From positions 2,480,001 to 2,544,000 of the forward strand of contig NC_019697.1 of NCBI RefSeq assembly GCF_000317145.1: DNA of 64,000 nt, in the 5' to 3' direction. A program made the position numbers and the translations under genes. Below the pieces are notes generated by a model. The model had not been told where the DNA came from and did no database searches. It worked only from the letters and a program-made list of their open reading frames with translations. The DNA comes from Chamaesiphon minutus PCC 6605. GTDB lineage: Bacteria; Cyanobacteriota; Cyanobacteriia; Cyanobacteriales; Chamaesiphonaceae. Shown here in pieces: positions 9,096 to 17,934 of the stretch (positions are counted from its first letter, which is position 1; each line of letters begins with the position of its first letter).

Positions 9096-9908
9096 ATGGA
9101 TTCTACAACAAGCATATCTTATTCTAAAAATCACTGGCGTACAACACGTAGAGGCCGTACTATTGCTGATTGGTTATTTTTTCTGCCATATCCAAAAAGT
9201 GAAAAGGAAGTACAAAATATGCTCGATCTCTTTAAATCGATTGCAGCGATCGCAGAAGAACAAGATATTTGCTGCATTTCCACAACTGAAACTTATGGTT
9301 TATTGGAAGTAAAAAGTTATGTCGATTACATAGAAAAAGATTTTTTACGCAGCCAAAATATTTATGAACCACTAGATTCTAACGGGCTTCCTTGTATAGA
9401 ACCACCAGATTTTACGACAAAGCTAGCTTATTTTAACTCAAATAATGAGATTATAGAACAATATATTGGAAACATGGGAAGCCTAATAGCAGAAATTTAT
9501 GACATTGAAATCAATAAGGATTGTGCCGATCCAACTACTGCAATTACTCTTGATAGTTCTCCCAATCTTGAATTTGATAAAAAGAATCATAAGTTTACAG
9601 AAAATAAGGTAGTTGAAGTGAGAATAGAACTAACTACAGACATTTGGTTTCCCTGGATCGATGGTGCCATACACGCTTATCGTCCGCATGGTGAAGAAAC
9701 CTATTTGCAGCCTGTCAATCACCCAACTTTCGGCATGGTATATGACAACAGGGAGCTTGTAAGCTATCATACCCCTCGCCTCAATAAATTCCTATCTGAA
9801 TCTCATAAGATTGCCTCTTCCTACGGTGCAAAGTGGAAGCTTGATACAACACAGGGAGTTCCTTTGTATGCAAAAATGTGTAGCACTTTGGGCGTTAGAC
9901 TTGATTAA
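9096..9908 (+). CDS. Unknown 270-aa protein, second gene of an AT-rich pair
   Basis: 270 aa, not recognised. The N-terminus is basic (WRTTRRGRTIADW). The middle carries VVEVRIELTTDIWFPWIDGAIHAYRPHGEETYLQP, quoted here as two parts: VVEVRIELTTDIWFPW and IDGAIHAYRPHGEETYLQP. The end contains HPTFGMVYDN and YHTPRLNKFLSE. No signal peptide or membrane segment is seen. A GAGG-like ribosome site lies at about 9080. Composition is AT-rich and lacks HIP1 sites except one near 9247, unlike the flanks. With the upstream 103-aa gene it forms an isolated cassette between long direct repeats. An effector/immunity or toxin-antitoxin-like role is possible, but nothing in the sequence proves it. Confidence 0.65.
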   Translation: MDSTTSISYSKNHWRTTRRGRTIADWLFFLPYPKSEKEVQNMLDLFKSIAAIAEEQDICCISTTETYGLLEVKSYVDYIEKDFLRSQNIYEPLDSNGLPCIEPPDFTTKLAYFNSNNEIIEQYIGNMGSLIAEIYDIEINKDCADPTTAITLDSSPNLEFDKKNHKFTENKVVEVRIELTTDIWFPWIDGAIHAYRPHGEETYLQPVNHPTFGMVYDNRELVSYHTPRLNKFLSESHKIASSYGAKWKLDTTQGVPLYAKMCSTLGVRLD

Positions 9909-10945
9909 TTTTGCTCTATCTTTAAAACTCAACTACTCGGTACATCGGAATAATTAGATCGCTATTTATTGACTCGATTGCTGAAACTTTAGACTGATCG
10001 CATTAAGATCATCAGTGACAAGCAGATGCCCATAGACAAATTTGTGCGGAGCAATAACTCTGGCTTGTCTTCGCGATCTATTTTCCAGAATATTCACTCT
10101 CGCCGATCGACACTATCGATATTACTCGATATTTCTCAAAGTCTAACTCGATCGCGTAGCCTCCCATTTGGGTAATTGCTATGAGTTCGATTCGGCAAAG
10201 CCGACGCTACGCGAACGTAATTGTTGAAGTCGATCGATCGTCTCTAATCGATCGCGATTACCTTCGGTAGGCAAAGCCAACGAGTCAAGCAATCGGATTT
10301 ATTTTTATAGATATCGAGCTAATACTAGAATCGATCGCGATTGGATCGATCGTAATTATTTTACTCGATCGATGGCTAGTCAGATCGATCGCTATTTATC
10401 ACACTCGATCTTTTTATTCTATCGATCGAGCGTGATGTTTGGACAGATCGTTATTTATTCACTCAATCGCGATCGATCCAAGCGATCGCGGCTGATGGTA
10501 TTCGCTCTTACTATTATATTCGATCGGTTAGTTATTTCCTGGTTGAGAGCGGAGGATTTGTAATTGCTCGATCGTTTCTTTTGGAATATAAAACCCGATC
10601 GGCTTTAACTCGATCGTCAAAAGTTTGGAGCGATCGAGCAATGGTAATAATCGATCGCTAATGTTGAACGATTCGATCGCGTTGTAAAGTTAAATGCTTA
10701 TAATAACAATCGAGCGTAATTATTTAGAGCGATATCGATTTGGGAGACTCGATTACCTTGCACGCGGCTACGCCAACGATTTATGCTTTCGATCGATCGT
10801 TTTTGGATTCATTCGACCACCCTTGGGGGTGCGCTTGCGCGATCGAGCGTTAGAGTATCGATCGCTCGATCGGATTCGAGCGTGTTAAAATTTGCCATGC
10901 GCTCTCGAAGCTTGCGCGCCGCCTAGCGGCGGTCGGTTAGCTGTT
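9909..10945. other. Non-coding, CGATCG-saturated spacer
   Basis: 1.04 kb without a credible gene. It contains repeat copy B (10089-10575), two short dispersed repeats (GGCAAAGCCGACGCTACGCGAACG-like near 10194-10218, and GGTAGGCAAAGCCAACGAG near 10266), and a stretch at 10575-10900 with CGATCG roughly every 20-30 bp. A GCCGCCTAGCGGCGG palindrome at about 10919-10933 lies just past the stop codon of the 10946-11793 gene. Confidence 0.8.
10089..10575. repeat. Long CGATCG-rich direct repeat, copy B
   Basis: The left part, 10089-10451, is nearly identical to copy C (11979-12330). The right part, 10322-10575, is nearly identical to copy A. It therefore links the two other copies as a composite. 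Small indels and substitutions separate the copies. Confidence 0.88.
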
Positions 10946-11793
10946 TTATAATTGCGATTGTAGAGCTTGTAACTGCTCGGTATTTAATTCAGTCAGCTCG
11001 GCAATTGTTTCTAAAGGCATATTTTTACGCAGCATTCTCAAGGCAATCTCTTGTCGATCCTCCTGTTTGCCTTCTTGTTTTCCTTCCTGCTTGGCAGCTT
11101 GAATCTTTTCCAAATACAAAGGTGATAACTGCATAATTAAATCCCGATCCTCTGGTTGAATATTTGCCTGACTTTCTAACGTAACCTTTAAATTACCTAA
11201 TAACTCTAGCGTACTCTGACGATAAGGATGCCCCTGGGGTAGTTCGGTTACTTCCTCAATCGCTCGCCTTTGCACCCCTTCCTTACCTAATATTCTAAAC
11301 CACCGCGTCTTTGGTGTCCTGGGTAAGCGATGAATCACAATAATTCCCGTCTTCTGTGCCGATGGTAGCAAAAATATACACCCTCACCTCGTTCGGCATC
11401 TAAGTTAGCCCCCAGACTAATTAAAATGTTATCCGATAAAGTCGGTGTCAGAATCCACAGCATGGGTAATTCGTCATCCTTGGGTTCTGGTTGCTTCTTG
11501 CGCTTTTCCTCTCGATAGATCTTGGCATGTAAATCGTAGAGTTTAGACATACAAGCACGAATGTCGGGCACAGAAACCGAATTCCGAAATGGCTCGAAGA
11601 CAACTAGCGAAGTTACACATTGAGCCAGTAATCCCAAATCGGTACAATCGAGAGTTGTCACTAACGGAATGAAATAGACATCAACTTCCCTAACTTCAGC
11701 AGCAATTTTATAAGATGGCTCGACCTTACCAAAGGGTGAAAGCAAGTTTTCTAAAAAACTCTTAGCAAATTCATCATGGGGGAAGATCGTCAT
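10946..11793 (-). pseudogene. Rpn-like PD-(D/E)XK nuclease-family gene with a homopolymer frameshift
   Basis: Two overlapping frames (11793 leftwards to about 11370, then to 10946) together match the intact paralogue at 22765-23685 end to end. Conserved blocks: FPHDEFAK, VREVDVYFIP, VFEPFRNSV, RACMSKLYDLH, LWILTPTLS, KTGIIVIH, LMQLSPLYLEKIQ. The frame breaks in a five-A run (five T on the coding strand) at 11370-11374. A sixth T would restore GVYFLLPSAQKTGI. The E..VDVYF core suggests a PD-(D/E)XK-like nuclease fold; older annotations miscall this family 'flagellar assembly protein H' because of the EGKQEGKQE tail. It may be a pseudogene, a sequencing error, or slippage-expressed. Confidence 0.85.
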
Positions 11794-12678
11794 GCACAGC
11801 CATACCAAAATACTCTGACAGTATTACATATTCACCAGCAATTATCGTCGATCGCACAATAACTCTTAATCGATATTGCTCAATTGTGGCATGAGCTATC
11901 TTTTGTTAGATCTCACCACCGAACGACAACTTTGCCGCACTCAACATCAGGAAAACCCAATATAAATACGATTTGCCAAAATATTCGCTCTCGTCGATCG
12001 ATACTATCGATATTACTCGATATTTCTCAAAGTCTAACTCGATCGCGTAGCCTCCCCTTTGGAGAATTGCTATGAGTTCGATTCGGCAGAGCCGACGCTA
12101 CGCGAACGTAATTATTGAAGTCACTCGATCGTCTCTAATCGAGCGCGATTACCTTCGGTAGGCAAAGCCAACGAGTTAAGCGATCGGATTTATTTCTATA
12201 GATATCGAGCTAAAACTAGAATCGATCGAGATCGGATCGATCGTGATTCGATGGCTAGTCACATCGATCGCTATTTATCACACTCGATCTTTTTATTCTA
12301 TCGATCGAGTGTGATGTTTTGACAGATCGTTCGTCATAATCAATAGCTCGTCCAGTTACGATCTCAGAAATTCTTAGTTCCACAAGCTTTGAGGACTTCA
12401 CTCCTTAACGGGACAGTGCCATTCATCAAAGGTCAGGACTTTGGTAGAAGTATAGATCGTAAAGCGATCGGGCTATTATCCCATGTAGCGATATTTTCGA
12501 GCGTGACTCAGATCGATCGAAACTTTGTATCTGCATCATAACTCCCAACTTCCAACTCCGAACTTCTATCTATACAAAAGGCGATCGCTAGACCGATCGA
12601 CTTCGGCTAGTATATAGTTACTGAGATACTTCGACCATCGATCGGCATCCAATCCCTACAGCCTCAAACCCTCATCTG
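11794..12678. other. Non-coding spacer upstream of sbcD
   Basis: 0.88 kb. Holds repeat copy C (11979-12330). The remaining 12335-12678 has scattered CGATCG sites and no gene, RNA or clear promoter that I can support. Confidence 0.75.
11979..12330. repeat. Long CGATCG-rich direct repeat, copy C
   Basis: About 350 bp nearly identical to 10089-10451, in the same orientation. Copies B and C bracket the frameshifted Rpn-like gene. Confidence 0.88.
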
Positions 12679-14088
12679 ATGAAAATTCTACATCTATCGG
12701 ATATCCACATGGGCGGTGGTTTCGCCCATGGTAAGATCGACCCAGAAACGGGACTGAATACGCGATTCCAAGATTTTGTCAAATCCCTATCTACCGCGAT
12801 CGACAAAGCTCTAGCCGAACCAGTCGATCTGGTATTATTTGGTGGCGACGCCTTTCCAGATGCCACGCCCGCCCCTTATATCCAGCAAGCTTTTGCCTTA
12901 CAATTTTATCGGCTGGTAGATGCTAATATTCCTGCCGTGCTGCTGGTTGGCAATCACGATCAACATTCGCAGGGACAAGGTGGAGCCAGCTTGTCGATTT
13001 ATCGCTCGTTAGGCGTGCCAGGAACGATCGTCGGTGACTCGATCGATACGCATATAATTAATACTCGCAGTGGTGCGATCCAAATTTTGACATTGCCGTG
13101 GATCAATCGCTCCACCCTACTCACGCGCGAGATTGCCGAAAATCTCTCGATGTTGGAAGTTAACCAATTATTGCTCGATAGACTCCAGCCAGCTCTCGAA
13201 GGCGAAATTCGGAAATTAAATCCAGACATCCCCACCGTCGTATTAGCTCACCTAATGGCCGATAATGCCACCCTAGGAGCCGAAAAATTTTTAGCTGTCG
13301 GTAGAGGTTTTACGATTCCCCTGTCCTTTCTGACGCGTTCTTGCTTTGACTACGTGGCACTCGGACACGTCCATCGCCACCAAAATCTTAATAAAACCAA
13401 CGACCCCGCCGTCGTTTACCCCGGTAGTATCGAGCGGGTAGATTTTAGCGAGGAAAAGGAAGAAAAGGGCTATGTATTAGTCACGATTGAGCCGACTGTG
13501 CAACCCGCGAGCAAAAGTTTCGAGACTACATGGGAATTTTGCCCCCTACCCGTGCGGACATTTCGGACGATTAAAGTCGATGTTTCCAAAAGCGAACAAC
13601 CTCAAGCAGATATTTTAGCCGCGATCGCCAAGGTTGATATTACCGATGTCGTAGTACGATTGATTTATCAACTCAGTCCCGATCGAGTAGACCAAATTAG
13701 TAGTGCGGTAATTCACGAAGCTTTGAGTGCGGCTCATCACTATACAATTCAAGCCGAACTCGTCAGTCAATTGAGCCAGCCGCGATTGCCCGAACTCGGC
13801 TGTAGCGTTGGCGATCCGATGGTAGCACTCTCTACCTATCTCGACAATCGCCCGGATCTCAAAGACATTGCCACCGCCATGATTGCGGCTGCCAATGAGT
13901 TATTATCTGGAGACGATCTCGGCTCATTGCCAAGAGATAGTGTTTTACTAGACATCGAATCCTCTACAGACACCCCTACTCCCGAATCCTCGATCGAGAT
14001 ATCATCTGACTTAGAAACCACCGATAGCAACAAATCTATCCCCAAATCCAAGTCCAAAAAAGCTGACGGACAATTGACACTACTTTAG
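12679..14088 (+). CDS. sbcD: SbcD/Mre11-family DNA double-strand break repair exonuclease
   Basis: 469 aa. Calcineurin-like phosphoesterase motifs appear in order: LHLSDIHMG (D-x-H), FGGDAFPD (GDxxxD), LVGNHDQHS (GNHD), VLAHLMADN and ALGHVHRHQ (G-H-x-H). These coordinate two Mn ions in Mre11/SbcD nucleases, which process DNA ends and hairpins with the SMC-like SbcC. No sbcC follows; next is an aldo/keto reductase. The C-terminal 60 residues are Ser/Thr/Asp-rich and probably disordered, ending KKADGQLTLL. The stop codon is followed within a few bases by G-rich TTAGG-type repeats. Confidence 0.92.
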   Translation: MKILHLSDIHMGGGFAHGKIDPETGLNTRFQDFVKSLSTAIDKALAEPVDLVLFGGDAFPDATPAPYIQQAFALQFYRLVDANIPAVLLVGNHDQHSQGQGGASLSIYRSLGVPGTIVGDSIDTHIINTRSGAIQILTLPWINRSTLLTREIAENLSMLEVNQLLLDRLQPALEGEIRKLNPDIPTVVLAHLMADNATLGAEKFLAVGRGFTIPLSFLTRSCFDYVALGHVHRHQNLNKTNDPAVVYPGSIERVDFSEEKEEKGYVLVTIEPTVQPASKSFETTWEFCPLPVRTFRTIKVDVSKSEQPQADILAAIAKVDITDVVVRLIYQLSPDRVDQISSAVIHEALSAAHHYTIQAELVSQLSQPRLPELGCSVGDPMVALSTYLDNRPDLKDIATAMIAAANELLSGDDLGSLPRDSVLLDIESSTDTPTPESSIEISSDLETTDSNKSIPKSKSKKADGQLTLL

Positions 14089-14165
14089 GATTTAGGCGTT
14101 AGGTTTTAGGCGTTAGCAAAAAGGTTAATGTAAACTCAATCCAAAATCCAAAATCTAAAATCCTC
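14089..14165. repeat. TTAGGCG-type then AATCCAAA-type short repeats
   Basis: Directly after the sbcD stop: TTTAGGCGTTAGGTTTTAGGC-like units (G-rich on the sense strand). They change into AATCCAAAATCC units (C-rich on the sense strand) up to the ATG of the next gene. Confidence 0.85.
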
Positions 14166-15347
14166 ATGAAATACCGTCGTTTTGGCCGTACAGAGTTACA
14201 GATGCCCGTTTTTTCTTGTGGCGGAATGCGATATCAACATAAATGGCAAGATATTCCGCTAACTGAAGTTCCCGATGAAAATCAACGCAACCTAGAAGCG
14301 ACGATCCGTCGATCGTTAGAAGTCGGCATCAATCATATTGAAACGGCCAGATTTTATGGATCTTCGGAAGTTCAACTCGGTCAAATCTTACCTAAATTAA
14401 ACCGTCAAGATTTTATTTTCCAGACTAAAGTTGCTCCGGTTGCCAATCCGAAAGAATTTAGGAAAACTTTCGAGTTATCCTTATCTCGGCTCAATTTAGA
14501 GTATGTCGATTTGTTAGGTATTCATGGCCTGAATAATGAAGAACTAGCCGATTATACATTGCGAGATGGCGGCTGTTGGGAAGTAGCAAACCAACTGCGA
14601 TCGGAAGGTAAAGTTAGGTTTATTGGATTCTCGACACATGGTACTACCGACACGATCGTTCGGGCGATAGAGACTGATAAATTTGATTATGTCAACCTGC
14701 ATTGGTATTATATCAATCAAACTAATTGGGCGGCGATCGCAGCAGCAACTCGTCACGATTTAGGTGTATTTATTATCAGTCCGACTAATAAAGGTGGCTT
14801 GCTCAACCAGCCATCGGCAAAATTAGTCGAACTCTGTCAACCCTTAAGTCCGATCGTCTTTAACAATCTCTTTTGTCTGAGCCATCCTCAAATCCATACC
14901 CTCAGCGTGGGTGCTGCCAAACCCAGCGATTTTGACGAACAGCTCAAAACCTTACCACTTTTAGACCGCGCTGCCGAATTGCTGCCACCGATTATCGATC
15001 GCCTAGAACAGGCCGCAGCGAGTAAACTGGGTACAGAATGGGTACGCACCTGGAAACAAGGCTTGCCAGCCCCCGCAGACACCCCTGGGAATATTAATAT
15101 CCACACCATCCTCTGGCTGCGCAATTTAGCGATCGCCTATGACATGATCGAGTACGGCCAAATGCGCTACAACTTACTCGAAAATGGCGGACACTGGTTC
15201 CCTGGAGCCAAAGCCACCAACATCGACGCACTCGATTTTTCTACCTGTCTGGCTGCTAGTCCCCACGCCGCCAAAATCCCCGATCTATTAAAGGAAACCG
15301 ATTCACTGCTGGGTGGTATGGAAGTCAAACGATTGTCTCAATCCTAA
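14166..15347 (+). CDS. Aldo/keto reductase, long cyanobacterial type without the C-terminal Fe-S cysteines
   Basis: 393 aa. An AKR TIM barrel occupies the first 260 residues: GTGGMR-like SCGGMRYQHKW, HIETARFYGSSE (with catalytic Tyr), FQTKVAP (Lys), YVDLLGIHGLN (His) and VRFIGFSTHG. This gives the D/Y/K/H tetrad of NADPH-dependent carbonyl reductases. The extra C-terminal region (WLRNLAIAYDMIEYGQMRYN, GGHWFPG) matches the long AKR subfamily. That subfamily usually ends in a ferredoxin-like CxxCxxC...CP segment; here only one Cys (FSTCLAASPHAAKIP) remains, so the Fe-S cluster is probably absent. The substrate is unknown. Confidence 0.9.
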   Translation: MKYRRFGRTELQMPVFSCGGMRYQHKWQDIPLTEVPDENQRNLEATIRRSLEVGINHIETARFYGSSEVQLGQILPKLNRQDFIFQTKVAPVANPKEFRKTFELSLSRLNLEYVDLLGIHGLNNEELADYTLRDGGCWEVANQLRSEGKVRFIGFSTHGTTDTIVRAIETDKFDYVNLHWYYINQTNWAAIAAATRHDLGVFIISPTNKGGLLNQPSAKLVELCQPLSPIVFNNLFCLSHPQIHTLSVGAAKPSDFDEQLKTLPLLDRAAELLPPIIDRLEQAAASKLGTEWVRTWKQGLPAPADTPGNINIHTILWLRNLAIAYDMIEYGQMRYNLLENGGHWFPGAKATNIDALDFSTCLAASPHAAKIPDLLKETDSLLGGMEVKRLSQS

Positions 15348-15424
15348 ATTAACGAATGACGAATACCATTTTGGATTTCGCGACTCAAATCCACTACCTA
15401 CTATCCACTAAAACACTATTAACT

Positions 15425-16135
15425 TTATTTTGATGCAAGATGTGAGTTGATGCTCGATCGATTGCAATTGCAGTCGATTTGCTTCATCACTGCTGGAGCC
15501 AGAGCCGTCCATACTGGCGTATTGACATCGGCAATGCGTAATGCTTCGGCAGTCCAGGCATTGCAAGTTCTCAGTGCTGAATAAGTCCCTTTCGCATTGT
15601 AAAAACCGCTGTCAGAGTATAAGCCTTGACGTAAATAAGTGACTTTATTATCAACAGATCGATCGAAGCTATTATTAATAAATTGGGCGAGTTTTGCATA
15701 TTGAGATTCGCTCAAATTAACTTTGCGTATTTCAATATCGGATTCTGAATTTAACTTTGGTTGCACTCGACCCCAAACATGCATCACACTTGGGCCAGGG
15801 ATAAACAGCACATCAAAAATCGAGATCGGATCGAAAGCCGCATTCATAAAAAATTGTCGATCGCCCCAACCAAAACTTAGATATTCATACCGCTCTGCCG
15901 ATCGACCTAATTGTTCTAAGTTCAAATGCTGTTGCCAATCAAATACCCGATTGGTTACTGGCACCATAATTTCAGTATGAAAATTGTTAACATTGCTCAC
16001 ATAAATTGGAAAATTACAGTCTGATTGTTGTGAGTAAAACCATTTTGTAGGTGTAAAAGCACCAATTATTGCAACGGCCAAAAATCCTAAGCCAATCCGC
16101 ACTAAAAACCGCCCGATCTTTTTGTACTTTTTCAA
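15425..16135 (-). CDS. DUF2459 (TIGR02117-like) membrane-anchored protein
   Basis: 236 aa starting at TTG 16135; there is no in-frame ATG nearby. One N-terminal transmembrane segment (LVRIGLGFLAVAIIGAF) places the rest outside the cytoplasm. Conserved marks of the DUF2459 family: NNFHTEIMVPV, YLSFGWGDRQFF, and TYSALRTCNAWTAEALR near the C-terminus. The family occurs near urease or PHB genes in some bacteria and has no proven activity. The Cys/His/Asn arrangement is compatible with a papain-like (NlpC-type) fold, but that is inference. Confidence 0.82.
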   Translation of the reverse strand: MKKYKKIGRFLVRIGLGFLAVAIIGAFTPTKWFYSQQSDCNFPIYVSNVNNFHTEIMVPVTNRVFDWQQHLNLEQLGRSAERYEYLSFGWGDRQFFMNAAFDPISIFDVLFIPGPSVMHVWGRVQPKLNSESDIEIRKVNLSESQYAKLAQFINNSFDRSVDNKVTYLRQGLYSDSGFYNAKGTYSALRTCNAWTAEALRIADVNTPVWTALAPAVMKQIDCNCNRSSINSHLASK

Positions 16136-16540
16136 TGATGATTATCCTTAAGCAAGCGGTATCTTAGTTGTAACTTCACTTTTGACAAGATATTTTCCGC
16201 AAGTTCGAGTCCAATCGACTTATGACAGAGATGATGGTTGCAGACGAGGCAATTGAGTTTGCCACAGACAGCTTGATAACTCGGCAAGCAACTAGCAGAC
16301 AACTTTTGGAACGACTAATCGGGCGGTTTCTGGCGTTATGGCTGGCATACTTTAGCTCAGGAAAATACCCGAGTGCAGTAATGCCTACATGTCATCAGTT
16401 GTAAATTTTAGCTCGATCGAGTGTCGATTGAGTCGATTCTATACAGTAGAGGCTCGGTCAACGATCGATTCGTTACACTTTAGATGCGTAGATCGCAGCA
16501 CATAGTCAATAATAAAGTAGATCGATCGCTAATTAACTCG

Positions 16541-16843
16541 ATGCACGTACTCTCGATACCGACTTGGGTCATTCATATTTCTAGCGTCATTGAGTGGATG
16601 ACTGCCATCTGGCTGATTTGGCTGTATGCCGAAACTAGTGGTAATCTAGCTTGGCGGAGTCTTTCATTTGGGATGTTACCCGCACTGGTAAGTGCCATGT
16701 GTGCGTGTACTTGGCATTTCTTCGATAATACTCCCACGCTAGAGTGGTTGGTAACTCTACAAGCAGCGATGACGGTAGTAGGTAATGCGACGATGTGTCT
16801 GGCTGCTTGGCATATTAGTAAGCAGTCAGTAGTCAATAATTGA
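16541..16843 (+). CDS. DUF2499 membrane protein
   Basis: 100 aa from ATG 16541 (MHVLSIPTWV). DUF2499 family marks: VIHISSVIEWMTAIWLIW, LSFGMLPALVSAMCACTWHF and LEWLVTLQAAMTVVGNATMC. About three membrane spans. The family is confined to cyanobacteria and plastid-bearing eukaryotes. It is typically next to or fused with a DUF3593 gene, as here (16951-17259), which suggests a two-part membrane complex of unknown, probably photosynthesis-linked role. Confidence 0.9.
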   Translation: MHVLSIPTWVIHISSVIEWMTAIWLIWLYAETSGNLAWRSLSFGMLPALVSAMCACTWHFFDNTPTLEWLVTLQAAMTVVGNATMCLAAWHISKQSVVNN

Positions 16844-16950
16844 TAATTGATAGCTGGGTTGCTAGGCTAGGGTTTAAATCTCTAACTTAATAATAACTCA
16901 CCTTTTAGTTGAATAATTTAAGTCTCTATTATTTGCTGAATCTCAGATAT

Positions 16951-17259
16951 ATGTCATCGATAATTGCCTCAGTATTTTCTAAAGAATCATTATTTGCGCT
17001 CTCTTTATTTCCTTATTTAGGGTTTCTCTGGTTGATGACCAAAAGAGTCGAAACTCCCAAAACTGCTCTGATTGGTTTCTATCTAACTCTGGTATTTGTA
17101 GCAGTGACAATTCCCATAGGCGCATACGCTCAACTTACTTTACATAAATCGTTGGCAGATGTGGATCTATTACATGGTGGAGCTGAGTTCTTTTTGACGC
17201 TCTCTAATATCACGATCGCGATCGGTTTTAGTCAAGCATTAAAATCAGTTGATAGTTGA
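16951..17259 (+). CDS. DUF3593 membrane protein
   Basis: 102 aa from ATG 16951; an upstream TTG at 16909 would add a non-conserved stretch. Family marks: SKESLFALSLFPYLGFLWLM, ETPKTALIGFYLTLVFV and LHGGAEFFLTLSNITI. Three predicted membrane spans. Follows DUF2499 by 107 bp and is probably co-transcribed. Function unknown; conserved in oxygenic phototrophs. Confidence 0.9.
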   Translation: MSSIIASVFSKESLFALSLFPYLGFLWLMTKRVETPKTALIGFYLTLVFVAVTIPIGAYAQLTLHKSLADVDLLHGGAEFFLTLSNITIAIGFSQALKSVDS

Positions 17260-17282
17260 TAGTTGATAGTCGATAGTCGATC
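17243..17282. repeat. GTTGATA heptamer tandem repeat
   Basis: About four units of GTTGATA / GTCGATA overlapping the 3' end of the DUF3593 gene, including its TGA stop. It is followed by a TAGGGTGTGTTA...TAACGCACCACC dispersed repeat at 17287-17330. Confidence 0.85.
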
Positions 17283-17357
17283 GCTCGTAGGGTGTGTTAT
17301 CGTGTCCGTGCGTAACGCACCACCGCTATGCTCGATCGACAGTTAATCATTTAATTA

Positions 17358-17861
17358 ATGACAGATTTAAGTTTGAATAATAGCCTATGCGCGATCGGAT
17401 TGGGGAGTAATTTGGGAAATTCGAGAGCGACTTTAATTGGAGCGATCGAGCGATTGCAAATTCAGCCTCAGATCGAGCTAATCGCCGTTTCTAGCTGGTA
17501 TCAGACCGCCCCAATCGGCCCCCCTCAGCCAGATTATCTCAACGGTTGTGCGACCGTGAAGACTAGTCTGACGCCATTAGATTTATTGAGTATTTTACAA
17601 TCGATCGAGACTGATTTTGGGCGCGTGCGACAGGAAGTTTGGGGCGCGCGGACGTTAGATTTAGATCTGTTGCTGTATGACAATCTGATTATCGATCTCC
17701 CCACCTTGCAAATTCCCCACCCCCGAATGCTCGAACGCGCCTTCGTACTCATCCCGCTAGCCGAAATTGCCCCCGATTGGCACGAACCCAAATCGGGCGA
17801 CTCGATCGCCACCCTCTGCAACAAGTTAGAATGTGCGGGTGTTAAATTGCTACCAGAATAG
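17358..17861 (+). CDS. folK: 2-amino-4-hydroxy-6-hydroxymethyldihydropteridine pyrophosphokinase
   Basis: 167 aa. FolK transfers pyrophosphate from ATP to hydroxymethyl-dihydropterin in folate synthesis. Signatures: AIGLGSNLGNSRATL, SSWYQTAPIGPPQPDYLN, WGARTLDLDLLLYD (ATP/Mg-binding Asp pair) and IPHPRMLERAFVLIPLAEI. Full length for the family. A Nudix gene follows 73 bp later, after C-rich heptamer repeats; this folK-Nudix neighbourhood recurs in cyanobacteria. Confidence 0.96.
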   Translation: MTDLSLNNSLCAIGLGSNLGNSRATLIGAIERLQIQPQIELIAVSSWYQTAPIGPPQPDYLNGCATVKTSLTPLDLLSILQSIETDFGRVRQEVWGARTLDLDLLLYDNLIIDLPTLQIPHPRMLERAFVLIPLAEIAPDWHEPKSGDSIATLCNKLECAGVKLLPE

Positions 17862-17934
17862 CAAGCGATTGCAATATTGCATCAAGACTCCTTAATACCT
17901 AAAGCCTAAAGCCTAATCCCTAAAATTAAAACAC

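Noticed and set aside
10372-10888. ORFs of about 63 aa in the CGATCG-rich spacer
   Set aside because: They are translations of the long direct repeat; the frame is not kept among the copies.
10946-11371. Calling the gene a flagellar assembly protein H
   Set aside because: That name arises only from the charged repeat tail; the core matches the Rpn-like family, and cyanobacteria have no flagella.
16222-16404. 60-aa ORF upstream of DUF2499
   Set aside because: No ribosome site, no recognisable family, no features beyond chance.
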